64,000 bases of DNA from Gordionus sp. m RMFG-2023 (lineage: Eukaryota; Nematomorpha; Gordioida; Chordodea; Parachordodidae). The translations under genes and the position numbers were made by a program. Within the stretch, counting starts at the first letter, position 1. Every line of letters begins with the position of its first letter. Positions 45,001 to 56,074 of this stretch are shown here, piece after piece. Under the pieces are notes generated by a model. The model was given only the letters and a program-made list of their open reading frames with translations, was not told the DNA's origin and ran no database searches. Location of the stretch: the NCBI RefSeq assembly GCF_954871325.1, contig NC_088776.1:33900508-33964507 (forward strand), written 5' to 3'.

Positions 45001-47349
45001 GCAGTATGTTACTTTAGATAATACCTTATGCAATATCGAGTTAAAATTGTCTTTTCCTCTTATTAAATTCATGATTTTCATATTTTTATATGACAGACAA
45101 CGCATCAAAGATTTGATAGAGAGGGATAAAATGGACCGAATGAAAAAGGTTAATCATTTTTTGACACTTTTTATTTTAGATATATATTTTTAGTAACAGG
45201 AGGGAGGAGGTCAGATATTATAGATTATTAATTTTTAAATATTATACATAGGAGTTGGGTTTAAACCATTAACGGTCACGTCATTAGGTCCTGTGATTTA
45301 AGCTTAATTTTGAGTACTCTCAAAAAACGCTTCGCTTAAATATAAAATAGTACAGGCTTTCACCACGCATAGCGAATCCAATACATTAAGTTGTACGCTT
45401 TAAAAAAAGAAGGTGTCGAGACCTACTAATTTACATTTCGATTCTGATATTTGAATACCCCTGACGACTAATAGACAATTAAATATAAATATTTGTATGA
45501 CTTATTTATTTTTAATAAATCCCAATAAGATAGCTTTATTGAAGCGCTATTTTATTTTGTAATTTATTTTTGATAGTTGGAAACTCGATTTGTAATTGTC
45601 ATTTTGTAAAGATTATATTATATAGATGGGAATGCTCAATATTGGAAGTTAATTTTAAAAAATCCATTTATAGCAAAATTTTAATTGATCTTTTCACAAT
45701 TATAAGAAAAACTTAATTTTATGAGATTCGAAATATTAGAATTCCAATAACATTTTAACACGAACGACCACTCACCCGTTGTTTTACAAAATTTTAATCC
45801 GCTCCCCCACGAATAATTTTTTAATTAACCCTCCCACTCATTTATCTAAGAATTGATTTTAACTCGCTTGCTTGCTCAATTATAAAAAATTATTTTATTG
45901 GTTGGCTTAGTTTAGCCCTTCATTTATTTTATATATGCTTTTACTTAAACTTATAAAATATGCAATATTATGAAATAACCATATTATTTTTTGTTGTAAA
46001 CCTCTATTTCAAACATTAATCATTTTTTATAAGATGTTAATAATTTTATTATATAAATTTTAAAAAAATCATAGTTTAATTATATCGAGTCTGATCAAGT
46101 CAATCCTATTGATTCTCTCAACAATTGTCCTTCCACCAATAGTTACAATCATGAATCTGTCAAAGAAAATCAACAAATTACCGAAAATGACGATATAGTA
46201 TTCAGAGGCAACGGTTTGGATAAGAAGGAGTACGACAAATGTGATTTACAGGTTAAAAAAATTCTTAAATTAAATTTTACTAAGTAATGAAGGTGGAAAT
46301 TAAGGAAAGGGAATGGTGTAAATGGCAATTTTTGTGATTTTCCCTTATTTTTTAATTATAATTTTTGCATAAAACGGATTTAATTTTTTTAATATAAATT
46401 TCTTTTTTGGAATGCATAAATTTGTTTGGATAGACTTCCATAACTGTCCCGTGATTACCACGCTGCATAAGGTGGGAAAAGAAATAGGATAATCATAAAA
46501 AAAATATTATCGTTATTAAAATAGATCCGAATGATAGACGGGAAAATTTTGAAACACAGTTTTGGTGCTAAGGAGGAATTAGCGGCGGTGAGACTTTTTG
46601 TTTTAATGAATTCGACTCATAATTTTGATGACACGGCTCAATCTCCTCTTCCCGTTAGCCTTATGACCCCCTTTCCAAAGAGGGTATTTTCAGAAGGGGA
46701 CATGTCGAAACCATTATCTGAACTGGGTAAGAAATCAGAAATTCATATTTTTTACCCACCCGTCCATTTTTAAAAAATTTAATACGCTTGCCAGTCCTTT
46801 TTTTTAAATTTACCTGCACGCACATTTATCTAAAATTTTGTTTAACCCGCCCGTCCAATTTTTATTATTTTAATGATTTGTTTGGTTCTTTATTTATTTT
46901 TAATGTATTTTTTCTTTAAACTTATAAAATATGCAATATTATGAAATAAAATAGAATAAATAGACGTCTGTTCTGCTCATTTTGCTCGAAAAATATTTAA
47001 AATTCACCCATTAATTTTTTAAAAGTATTTTTTAACCTGCCCACTCACCCGCTTGATATTTAAATTTTTTTAGAAAGCTTGCTCACGCTCTCACATAGAA
47101 TAAGCGGGCGGGCTAAAAACATGACCATTGCAGACCTTTAATAGAGATTTCATTAAGTATATTTTATCTAATTATATTTATTTATTAACCCTCTGATAAT
47201 AATAATGTTTGCAACAATAAAATATTTATATGATTAAAACAACATATATTTTATGTATAGTTTTAGAAATAATATAAAATAATGTTTTAATATTATTTCA
47301 AGGCTTGGTTCCGAAAGCAGTTTTGACTGTCACAAGACAAAAAGCTTGA
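27036..47349 (+). CDS. UBXN1: UBX domain protein 1 (UBXN1/SAKS1-like p97 adaptor), 10 exons, complete
   Basis: Cytosolic adaptor expected to bind ubiquitin through an N-terminal UBA and p97/VCP through a C-terminal UBX domain (family knowledge). Exons: 27036-27097, 27138-27191, 27230-27433, 27475-27606, 31361-31480, 40063-40134, 45097-45148, 46090-46251, 46525-46726, 47303-47349. All phases agree and sum to 1107 nt, or 368 residues plus stop. Seen: UBA at 1-45 (LLMEMGFP, later LTTGSQDIGQ); a C2H2 finger C105-x2-C108-x12-H121-x5-H127; an E/K/R-rich coiled coil at about 145-235; and a UBX domain from about 278 to the end (IDGKILKHSF, EELAAVRLFV, FPKRVFSEGDM, then LVPKAVLTV in the last exon). 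AATAAA lies at 47508-47513. Reading through the exon 9 donor would give a false tail. Five of nine introns are longer than 500 bp and the largest carry mobile elements. Divergent from Nup62. Confidence 0.94.
28281..29548. mobile_element. hAT-derived element in UBXN1 intron 4
   Basis: Starts TAGTGTTGTAAAC and ends with the inverse of TCGTGTTGGAAAC. Flanks ATTCTATG (28273-28280) and ATTTTATG (29549-29556) form an 8-bp duplication with one change. Subterminal regions repeat GAACGCGTTC-like words in both orientations. The interior shows no usable transposase frame; it is a decayed or non-autonomous copy. Confidence 0.85.
30280..30484. mobile_element. Short foldback MITE in UBXN1 intron 4
   Basis: 205 bp, TAGTGTTGTTAAATGGCTC to its inverse with a few changes. 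Flanks ATTATGAT (30272-30279) and ATTGTGAT (30485-30492) are an 8-bp target duplication with one change. Same family as 9061-9284. Confidence 0.9.
31533..31710. repeat. Small inverted repeat in UBXN1 intron 5
   Basis: GGGCAATTCCCTAATTTG at 31533 recurs inverted as TTAGGAAATTGCCC near 31694-31707, with TATTCCTATTAA against TTAATAGGAATT further in. Probably a short MITE; superfamily unknown. Confidence 0.6.
31968..32061. mobile_element. 94-bp hairpin MITE flanked by TAA
   Basis: CCCTGCATTCATAGTTAGCG at the left and, inverted at the right, CCCTGCATTCACAGTTAGCG. Both sides are flanked by TAA (31965-31967 and 32062-32064), compatible with a 3-bp target duplication of PIF/Harbinger type. Lies in UBXN1 intron 5. 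Confidence 0.7.
32750..33300 (-). pseudogene. hAT transposase relic in UBXN1 intron 5
   Basis: Minus-strand translation in shifting frames gives LEKLIQLKEREEKILKRR, RPTIAEKSIGTIM, YPDLYILFVILFAIPATQV and EGSFSHLKFILS: the C-terminal spacer and dimerisation region of a hAT transposase (IPATQV followed by ER-FS-LK is typical). About 35 extra bases interrupt the motif. No end repeats recognised. Confidence 0.72.
33301..34135. other. AT-rich intron sequence
   Basis: Part of UBXN1 intron 5 before the giant foldback. Neither coding sequence nor clear repeats recognised. Confidence 0.4.
35080..36650 (+). repeat. Satellite array, about 120-bp unit, left arm
   Basis: Tandem copies spaced about 119-120 bp (for example GACAATTGTC at 35363, 35482 and 35602). 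Each contains the 12-bp palindrome TGACAATTGTCA, then ATAATCGTTG, TTTTTGACGTAAATGGGC and AAGCATTGCTAACATG. The same unit, inverted, fills the right arm. One early copy is shortened by several bases and one late copy lacks part of the AT tract. Confidence 0.95.
36785..38320 (-). repeat. Satellite array, about 120-bp unit, right arm (inverted)
   Basis: Inverted mirror of the left-arm array, with the same variants in mirrored order in places (for example alternating wording before and after TAGATAAGTGAC). This shows that the two arms arose by inversion-duplication or have been kept alike. Open frames seen here are by-products of the repeat unit and not genes. Confidence 0.95.
40480..41085 (-). 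pseudogene. Non-LTR retrotransposon fragment, C-terminal domain
   Basis: Minus-strand text follows the domain found after the reverse transcriptase in a widespread class of invertebrate non-LTR elements: RGQFLDWDYSCINPQALTS (near 40770), LSKINKYPEIYNEHIFIPII, TEFGSHAFTFKELGSIIRKT, and LYLKQRLSIAIHKSNYTCF split by a stop or shift. The region further upstream (GLKQLSQKNSRF, near 40970) is more decayed. It lies antisense in UBXN1 intron 6 and ends some 35 bp before the hAT at 41121. Family assignment (R2-like or related) is tentative. Confidence 0.72.
41776..42381 (-). pseudogene. hAT transposase core (DUF4371-like), broken
   Basis: The frame of 201 codons includes DIYCRGNITGLDIKHNI, GQSYDGASNMSGRINSVQ, FMPYCHRLNLIIVQ and LGILDEIYIYF, the central catalytic region of ZMYM1-like hAT transposases. 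The Asp of YDGASNM is a plausible catalytic residue of this family. The frame runs into AT-rich sequence at its C-terminal end, and more coding remnants (LDLIIMQFNERFNDD) occur near 41.4 kb in another frame. Not a host gene. Confidence 0.88.
42754..42972 (-). pseudogene. TTF-type zinc finger of the same hAT transposase
   Basis: Minus-strand frame RNWITYSIKMNIGFCLTC, LLFGG, WTCEGLDKWQNI, then a histidine-containing HESSQAHM, in the order typical of TTF zinc fingers at the N-terminus of ZMYM1-like hAT transposases. It is separated from the core by broken sequence. Confidence 0.85.
43321..45096. other. AT-rich remainder of UBXN1 intron 6
   Basis: Between the hAT and exon 7. No coding sequence or paired repeat ends recognised. 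Confidence 0.4.
45755..46085 (+). repeat. Pyrimidine/CCCGC repeat, copy 1 (UBXN1 intron 7)
   Basis: Words such as CCACTCACCCG, CCCTCCCACTCA and the block ACTTAAACTTATAAAATATGCAATATTATGAAATAA, here given only by its ends, recur at 46750-47150 and 58060-58360. Ends are not defined. It stops just before the exon 8 acceptor at 46089. Confidence 0.7.
46750..47150 (+). repeat. Pyrimidine/CCCGC repeat, copy 2 (UBXN1 intron 9)
   Basis: Most complete copy: CCACCCGTCC, AACCCGCCCGTCCAAT, TATGCAATATTATGAAATA, TCTGTTCTGCTCATTTTGC, CCTGCCCACTCACCCGC, and GCGGGCGGGC near the right end, which suggests an inverted terminal motif. Begins about 25 bp after the exon 9 donor. Confidence 0.75.
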
Positions 47350-48093
47350 ATTCTCAAAGATTTTTCAAATTATATTGATAATTTTTAAATATTTTGTGGG
47401 AAACATGTCTATTTTTGAAATATATATTTTATTTATATAGTTTATACATTTTGATATATTATTATATTGATACTGAAACTAAAAATATATTTCAATGTTT
47501 TCCATTCAATAAAAGTGATGACTTCTTTTTAATTCAAAATTTTTTCCTATCTTCAGAATTTATACTTTAAATTTTAAGATATTTTTCTTGATATCCATAA
47601 ATGAAATTTATTAATACAATTTTTTTTGAAAATAATAGTTTCCTATTGTGAGGTTAGAAAATAAATTAGACTGAGCTGGATTAGCTTTAAGCAAGATAAA
47701 TAATTAAATTGAATTATAATAGTAATTTGGGTTAATAAACCATTAATTATATATGCGATTCATATTTAGAAACCTTATATATCATCATGAGACTATACTA
47801 GCAAAACTTATTCGGGATTCACCCTTATGTAAAACCGATTCTTTAAAATGAATGTTATAAACAATAAGTGCAGTTTTGTTTTTTGGTTTACACTTACTTA
47901 TCCATTTCAATGTTCTTTCCCACTGTATGGTGGGTCTTTAATAAAGTCCTAAACAGTGTCCAATTCAAGGAAGCCTTGACTTTCAACTAACCTGCAAGTT
48001 TAAATCAACATTATTTTTTTGAAAACTATTTCTTATTATTATTTTTGAATTGCCGATATTAAAATGGTGGTTATAAATGTGCGTGTCTTAGAA
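47350..48093. other. UBXN1 3' UTR and AT-rich flank
   Basis: Polyadenylation signal AATAAA at 47508-47513, 160 bases past the UBXN1 stop. The rest is AT-rich with no coding sequence recognised. Confidence 0.5.
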
Positions 48094-50050
48094 CCAGAGA
48101 TGTAACATATGGAAAATTACCCTGTAAAACGAAATTTCCCTTTTAGTTTCCCTAACTTTTATTTTATTTTTTGATCAAATAATCGAATTTTAATCATATT
48201 TTAGAAAGATATATTTTCCTCTTGATTTATATATCATAATTATGTCTTGTTTTTATATGTACATCCATTTTCGGTAATATTTAAATTTTTTAATAAATGA
48301 TATAAGGAGTAGGATTAAAGGTTAAATAGATATAGGAATAGGTCAACTTCCTTTTCTAATTTTAATTCAACTAATAATAATTATATTTTTGAAAAATATT
48401 CTAATGAAATATATTGATAATTTCGCAACAGCTATTTTTCTATGAAATTATTCAAATGCACCATGTATTTGGAATAAATTTTTTAATCTTTAAAAACAAC
48501 ATTTAAAATGCTCTCAAGATATTTATTTACTCAGTAAAAATTTGTTAAACAGTGAATATGAAACGATTAAAAATATAGTAGAAAGATAAAATAAAAATTT
48601 GACCCTTATTAATGATGGGTGGACAAATATCTTAATGAGATGTATTGTAAATTTTATTATAGCAATCCCAAGTCCCATTTTCTATTAATTAATTGAAACA
48701 GGGACCAATATGCATACGGGAGAATATGTATATCTAGTGAATTTATTAAAGTAATTGTAGATATAGAAAACTCAAAAATTAACATGATAAATAATGCAAG
48801 TAATGACGAAAGCCTGAACATTGTGAGAATTAAAATTCCAATTATCGAATGCATTGGATCTGCATCTCATGGACTTAATTTGATTTTAAAGGATCTAGCA
48901 AATAAAATGCCAATTTAAATTTTAGTATCAAAAATACAAGTTATTATAGAATATGTAAAATTCAACTTTCTTTTACACACTTAAGGAGAAACAACTATCT
49001 AAAGATAAAAATAGAATTGTTTCCTTAAAGTTGCCTAGCCCACCCGTCTCTTTGGAAAGTATAGTTATGATAATTAATAGTCTGTTAAAAATTATTATAT
49101 TCTGTGGCACGACTCCATATTTTTGTAGGGATAAGAGATGTAGTCTTCTTGATAATGAAGTTTTTTAAATGATCTTGCACATCTATACAATATATATCAG
49201 CATAAATAGAAGAAATCGAAGTGGACAAATCAAACATCTGAGATTCCTCAAGCAATTATTCATATAGGGGAAATCTCTTACGGAAAGAAAATCAAACAAT
49301 TTATAATAAAAATAAGAAAATTTTATGTTGCCGGGACATACATTACATTAACCTGCTATATACTTGGAAAATCAAACAATTTATAATAAAAATAGGAAAA
49401 TTTTATGTTGCCGGGACATACATTACATTAACCTGCTATATACTTGACACAAGATATTGTGGATTTAATTTTAAAGACAAGTTGAAAAGGATTAAATGTT
49501 ATAAACCGATTTTTTAGTTACCTAGATTTAGATGTTGCTAGACAAATGACAAATTGCATGATTAGAGATCTGGAATCTTTTCAAACGAAGATACCAAATT
49601 ATAATAAAAATTATACCATTTTTGTTTAAATAACATATTAATAGTCTATATGATAAATATAAAAAATCAATATTGACCTATGAAATAAATTTTTTTTAGA
49701 AAAAATTTCTCTCAATTATAGTTTCCCGGGAAATTTATATCCATATGTAGAACTGCCACAAGATAAGGCACTAATTTATTTATGGCATAACTATCTTAGA
49801 ATGTAAATAAAACTTTAAAATAATTTATCAAACAAATATTTTAAGGAAGAGTCAGCATTTGGTGAATTTATAGAGCCTATTTGGATCGTGTTTTAACAAT
49901 TTTTTGCCGAATTGATCCCGAACAAATTTTTGATGGCCAATTCTTACGCCTATTTACAATAATTTTATTTTATAAAAGGTTTTAATGTTATATCAATATT
50001 CCGAGGCAAGATGTTTATGCATAAAAAATAAGCTGTCAATCTGATGCTAA
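48094..50050 (+). mobile_element. Badly decayed hAT with DUF659-type transposase
   Basis: Left end CAGAGATGTAACATATGG at 48094, akin to the end of the hAT at 13.1-15.38 kb. Plus-strand remnants: LTLINDGWTN (near 48600), FIIAIPSPIFY, SHGLNLILK-like text near 48870, and YVAGTYITLTCYILDTRYCG (near 49330-49460), all in the same order as in that copy. Many stops and shifts. The right boundary is uncertain (a TTTCCCGGGAAAT motif at about 49724 or the G+C-rich MITE near 50.06 kb). Confidence 0.75.
49287..49446 (+). repeat. 80-bp tandem duplication inside the hAT relic
   Basis: Two adjacent 80-bp copies (49287-49366 and 49367-49446) starting GAAAATCAAACAATTTATAA and differing at about one position. 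The surrounding hAT is strongly decayed, so the duplication is much younger than the insertion. Confidence 0.92.
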
Positions 50051-50054
50051 TTTT

Positions 50055-50300
50055 AAGATTTACTCTAGAGACCTGTAGAGGTACTATTTGCCTGACCATG
50101 ATTTAAAAAAAAATATTTTGGCCCTCCCTTGATTTTTTTAAAATATATTATATTTATTTTTAATTTTTATAGCTAATTTTGGCTATTTAAAATATACGGC
50201 CCAGCCCGGGTATTTTTTTTAAAAAAATTTTAAACCTGGCCCGGGTATATTTAAAAAAATTAAAATACGGGCAGAGCCTGCAGGTCGCTGTTATACACAT
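50055..50300. mobile_element. G+C-rich MITE, copy
   Basis: Starts AGAGACCTGTAGAGGTACTA and holds GGCCCAGCCCGGGTAT, CCTGGCCCGGGTAT and GCAGAGCCTGCAGGTC at the right. The same left end occurs at 58530 and 62437. Short G+C blocks alternate with A/T runs. Confidence 0.7.
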
Positions 50301-50924
50301 TTATAAATTGGTCATTTTAATATCGACACCGCTTTAAATATTAAATTTTCTGAAAAGGTAAGTCTTTTGGACATATTTTTATTTATTAGCAAATAAAATA
50401 AGGCGCGTAGCTATAAATTTTCAACGTAAGGATGGGGGGGGGGGCATTATTTAATATTCAAGTGATTTTTTTTGGAACATTAAAAATTATTACAACTTTA
50501 TCATCATATAAAAGGTAATTTCGATTCGAATAATAAAATTTTGGAATAGAAAATATTAACGAATATAAAATTGATAAGGATGTGCTCTAAATATTAAACA
50601 TATAAATAAATAAATTTAATTTTTAATATAAAAATGAAATAATGTTCAAAATCATTTTTCGTCTTTACAAAAATTTATTATTAATAGAAATAAATAAATT
50701 ATAATAAAATTCTGCTTAAACTTTATAAATTATTAAAAAAAACTAGTAAGTAATATTAAAGTGTTTGTAGGCCTTGTTATTTTCGTTTTTTTTATTTTTT
50801 TCCTGTTCTTTATTTGAATTTTAAATAAACTTAAAAAAAAATTAGTGAAAGATTTCGGACATGTTTTATTATTTTATTAATTTGGGAAAATTTATAAATT
50901 TTGAGGTTTTTTAAATATATTTAG

Positions 50925-51180
50925 GACAACACAGCGGAAGATCTTCAAATTCCTATTTTTTAAAATAATTTGGCCTGGCCTAATATTTTTTAAAAAATGT
51001 TGGGTCGGATCGGGCTTAAATTTTTAAAGATATTCTATATTGTGAAATAAATTGATATACTTCAAAATTCTTGAAATAAACAAAGCGGCAATATTTTTTA
51101 TTTAAATTAAAAAAAATTAAATTTTTTTTATATTTAAATAAATTCTGATCAGGCTAAAATTAGGCCCGATGCAGATCAAC
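50925..51180. mobile_element. G+C-rich MITE, diverged copy
   Basis: TGGCCTGGCC, GGTCGGATCGGGC and, at the right, TTAGGCCCGATGCAGATC, the inverse of the left end of the copy at 54008. Boundaries approximate. Confidence 0.55.
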
Positions 51181-54007
51181 AATATAAATCATAATAAAAT
51201 ATAGAATTAAACATTATATATGATGATTTATAATTAAAATATCCTTCATATATAAATTTTTTATCCCCTCCGATTATGCAAATGTTTCATGAGGATTACA
51301 TCTAGATGTATATTTAAAGCTAGTCATTCATTCGATTTTCTGTTGTATTCTGAGATAGATCTTTATTCTCTATAATAAGGTAAAGGCCTCTCATTTGTGC
51401 TCGTAACTAATTGGCATTGTTGCCAAAATATACAATAATTTTAATATATTTGGAAAAAATTCGAAAATATATTTAGAAATATGCAATACTTCCACGGAAT
51501 TTCTTGGAGGATTATCTATTATAATTACTTGATTTAAAGCGCTTTTGCCCTCTATCGCTTATAGTTCAACAGCTAGGCTAGATATTGCTCATTTCCATAT
51601 AATTAGAATAAATTAAGTTGGGTCAAAAATTAAAAATGAGGAGCCCTCTGCACTTTTGTTAGCAATCTCCAGGTACTTGTACGCACAACAGTCCAAGACC
51701 ATCATTTAAACGTCAATAGGCTAAGATAAAATGAGTTGGGCAAAGTAAAGGCCCATACCCAAGAAATTTCGCATATATTTAATTACTTTATGGGATAGGG
51801 GAAGTACTAATTTTAATTTTAAATGGCTGTGTTAAATAAGTATATTCTGTTCGTGTTGATGTTAGTATTATAAATAATTGAAAGCCTTTTTGTCGGCGGG
51901 TTAACCATCTAAAACGTATGCAATTAATAAATTTTTAGTCTTGCTATTCCATTGAGATTCCCAATTCATTTTTTTACACAGGAAACTTATGAATACAAAC
52001 CTCATCTACGAAAACTAATCGTTTATACCAAGATTCAAATGTTAAAATTGATTTGCATTCAGATACACATCCTCTAAAAATTGAGCTAAAAGAAAATTTT
52101 TTCAATATCAAGATTTAATATATCTAAGGAAAATTCATTGGTAAGTATTTCTAAATTAGATAAAGTTATTTAATGAATCACAAATCATTCAACTCGGTTT
52201 AGCCGATTTTTAGTCGGCTAATATTGGTTTAAACGGCTAAAAATAGAGTAATTGCTCAAAATATATTGGCAACACTGTATACTATCGTATTCTTATTGCC
52301 ATACATTTCCGATACTTTTTTATAATAGAATTTAGTTTAATTTTAATTCAAATTATAAGATGTGAAAAATGTTAAATACATAAATTAAGGTTTAAATATA
52401 TTTTAATGTTGTATAAATATTTTAAGGTTTCTATGCTTCACTCCATATTCACTCCAATAGGATTTTACTTCCAGATAATATAGCAAAAAATAGTAGTTGA
52501 TAAAAACCAAAATTTAATTAAGGTTTAACATAACCAAGGTGTCAAACTGATAGGTATAACATTTCAGTTCGTTTTAGTTTTTTTTTAAACATCTCAAATT
52601 TTTAAACTATTTCTAAGAAAAAAAATGTTCATTTTAATTTTGTATAAATATTTTATTAATATAAATTTTTAGAATATATACATAATAATCAGCAACTAAT
52701 GATATAAATCATCAAACCCAGGAGAGAGGGGGGGGGGGCAAATTTTTTGAAAAAATATATAAGGTTTTTATGAATTACAAAGCATTATATTTCAAATAAG
52801 TCATATTCTATTTTAAATTTTAGTAAAAAGTTAAAATTAATTTAAATAATTCTTCCTTGTGTATTAATATTTTACAAGAAAATTTAAAGCATATTCTCTT
52901 ACATTGAATATGAGAAAGTTCTATCAACTAAATAAAATCTATATGTTCATATAACCAAAAGATAGAATTTACTGATTATAATTTTTTCTGAGACTTCTTG
53001 TGTTACTAAGAGAAAAAGACTAAAAAATACCAGACAATATGAAGCCTTCGACATCAAGCTGTTACAGCAATTTTGTTTCTAGGGGAGCCTATCTTGAGTG
53101 CCCTTGGAAAAAATATAAAAATGGCCTGAATCCGTTATTTCATCTGAAGCTTCAATGCGCAGCTTATTTTTTTTGCATTGAAATATATTAATAAATTATT
53201 TAATTGACAATATTTTGCAATATTTTCAAAATTTAGGATATGAGATTCGTGTATTATTATAATATAAACTTAAATATCACGATATTTATGTGTGTTGAGA
53301 CGAAAGCAAAATTATATGATTTTGTGATTTACAAGCCTCACTTGTACCTAGACAAACAAATCGTTCCTATATGAATGAGAACTCAATTTAAGAATACTAT
53401 TAAATAACCGTTTTTATTACACTTTTGGAAACATTTTTTACTAAAATCAATGAATGTTTTGAGATTCATCAAATGGCCTGTCCAATTTACAAATATTATT
53501 AGCTTTATATCCTCCTGAGGATATATTAAATCTTGACTTTGGGAAAATTAAATATTTAACTAAATTTTATTCAGAGGTATAAATATCTAAAGGCCAGTTA
53601 ATTTCAGAATTTAAATATGAAAGATTAATTTTGGTAGATAATCTTGAAGAAATGCAACAGAACATTGCATACTTTAAAATAGATGGGAGTTTTTCCAAAC
53701 ATATAAAAATTATTGTATTTTGGCAATACAATCAATTAGTATAAGCACAAATGGTGTTTTTCTTCATTACGGAAAATATAACCTATATTAAAAGTAAGAC
53801 ACCTTGAAATCGATTGAATGAACTATCATTACTTCATCGAGAATTAGACCTCAATACTGGACAAATTATTGAAAATTGACGCAATTATAAAAAATAAAAT
53901 ATAGACGCCTTGAGTTCTACAAGATTGGATTCACATCTTAGGGAACAATAGAGAGAGTCAAAGGTACATTTCCCAATATCCTTTTTTAGAAAATTTGGAT
54001 AATGAGG
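51181..54007. other. AT-rich gene-poor stretch
   Basis: No coding exon recognised on either strand. Possible MITE ends (CATTGTTGCCAA near 51415 and its inverse near 52266-52277) lack a target duplication. A G run lies at 52729-52738. Confidence 0.4.
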
Positions 54008-54364
54008 TAGTGATCTGCATCGGGCCTAATTTTTCAAGTGGTCCGAAAATTTTTTATAAAGTTTTGCCCGGCTAGAACCCGAAATATTTTTTTAAAAATT
54101 TTGCTGGCCCGGCCCGGCCCGAATTTTTTTAAATATAGAAATTAATTCTTATAATTACTCAAAATAAACAATATATGTTATATGGCGTCTACTTTCTATA
54201 AATAAAATCACATATTTTTATTTTACATAAAATATTCAACATAAATTGATAAATTTAGATATATTTAAAAAAAAATTTAAGGCCCGACCCGGCCCGTCCC
54301 GAATTTTCTTAAAAAATATTAGACCCGGCCCGGTACGGGCCGAGCCTACTTTTGCAGATCTCTA
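54008..54364. mobile_element. G+C-rich MITE, best-bounded copy
   Basis: Ends TAGTGATCTGCA and, inverted, TAGAGATCTGCA, 357 bp apart. The interior alternates GGCCCGGCCCG-type blocks with A/T runs (GGCCCGGCCCGGCCCG near 54110; GGCCCGACCCGGCCCG near 54280). The flanks do not show a convincing duplication. Confidence 0.75.
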
Positions 54365-56074
54365 AGAGGATATTATTTAAGGCTGATTATTACATATTTT
54401 AGTACAATTTAAAATTAATTTATATATGGTATTTTTAAAGAAAGTGTGTTATAAAAATCTGACGATGATATTTGTTGTGTAAGTTCTATGTTTAACACTT
54501 ATGGAATTAATTAAGATCTGTTACTTCTTTTTCTTTACCTTTTGACCAAGATAAAATTTTGTACCTTTATATGATAAAACCTTTACTCAGTTTAGGATCG
54601 GTTTTCCTCCTTATCTGAACAATTCCTTCTAACAAACAGCGCCGTGACGAGACCTTTAGCGGTTCAGGGCAAAAATAATTTGGCCGGCCGTTAAAAAACA
54701 CAATTTATCTAATCTTATTTGATAAATTTTAGAAATGAAATACTTTATTAAATTTTAATTATAAATGCTTTTTCAGGCGTATTTATTAAATCTGGTATAT
54801 TGAATAAGAATCAAAAGTGATCTCTAAGGAGCTTTAACCGCTAGAAATGTTCTTCCAACGAATTTCTCGCTTAATCTAGTAATACATTGAAAAATTCAAT
54901 CTCATTTTGTTGAGGATCATGTAGCCGTGCCATCTTAAGAAAAGATTTTTGACTTAAGAATTAATGTTGAAGGAAAACACTGCTATACTCATTTCCAATT
55001 CCTGTGCAAGCTCTTTCGTTGAATCATGGGAATTATGAAAGCCGTTTTCCTTAAAGCAATCTAAAATATCTTGCGTACTTTGTATAAGTGTAAAGATGGA
55101 TACTGAATATTTCTGGCATTTCACATGTGGCATATTATGTCACATTTTTATTTCTAAAGTGTTTTAAAATAGCCCCTATTTGATAATTAATAAATGTACA
55201 TTCGCTCTTCTCTCTTTTCGTTTCTCACACCTGAATCAAATTTGTTTCCTCATCCCATTTTGAAAACTCCTTGGTTGTGAAATAAAAGATTTTATGATAG
55301 TGTTTTTATATTAATTAAGTATACCATTTTATAAAAGGGTCTGATCTGAAAAGCATATTATATAGATAGTAAATTATAAATTAGATTAAACATTTAATAG
55401 TCAAATCTATTTTAATGAAAATAATAATTCAATTTATATTATAAAAATTTAAAGTATGCCCGCTCGAAAGGTCTATAAACTTTGTTTAAAATAGACTTAT
55501 CAGAATACTCAAAAAGTGCTTCATAGCGATTACAGATAAAAAAACAGGACCTTTATGAGAAAATAGGCCAAATATTTATCGAAATAATCATTCAATAGAA
55601 ATGGTTCTTTTAAAAATAAATTTATTTTATTTTTTTACTTAACCATTACCTAGTTTCTTTGAAAGATTATTTATAATATATAAAAATTAAAATTTCAATA
55701 AAATAATCCAATTTCATAACTAAAAAATAAATGAATTTTTTTTACTATAATATAAAATAAATTTTTTGTTATAATATTTATGGCTAGATAGATACCAAAC
55801 CTTTTTTTAAAATTCATACACAGTTTTTTTACAAAAAACAAGAATAATTTTTTTTACAAAATTTGGAGACCCCTAAAATTGTCTAATTTCGGATGCTCTG
55901 AGCAACTGCCCTGCTCACCCCCCCCCCCCCGTCTGCACGTTCTGCTTACAAATGTCATATTTATTATCCCAATAGATATACTGATACATGAATTACAAAA
56001 GTATCTTCAATAAAAATAATGAGATATTAAAAGTTGCATGATATGCATTTCACCCATCTTTAGATTGTTTTTCA
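54365..56074. other. AT-rich stretch with faint transposase-like text
   Basis: Around 54950-55140 a minus-strand translation (ILDCFKENGFHNSHDSTKEL and neighbours) vaguely resembles hAT transposases, but too weakly to annotate. A C run lies at 55918-55930. Confidence 0.35.

Noticed and set aside
46727-46773. UBX domain tail read straight through (KKSEIHIFYPP)
   Set aside because: A GTAAG donor at 46727 and a final exon at 47303 encoding LVPKAVLTV fit the family; the read-through tail is intron.
51415-52277. MITE with ends CATTGTTGCCAA and CAGTGTTGCCAA
   Set aside because: Flanking 8-mers do not match (CTAATTGG against TATACTAT) and the interior is not symmetric; could be chance.
54950-55140. 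Faint hAT-like protein text on the minus strand
   Set aside because: Only one short stretch, without catalytic or dimerisation motif.
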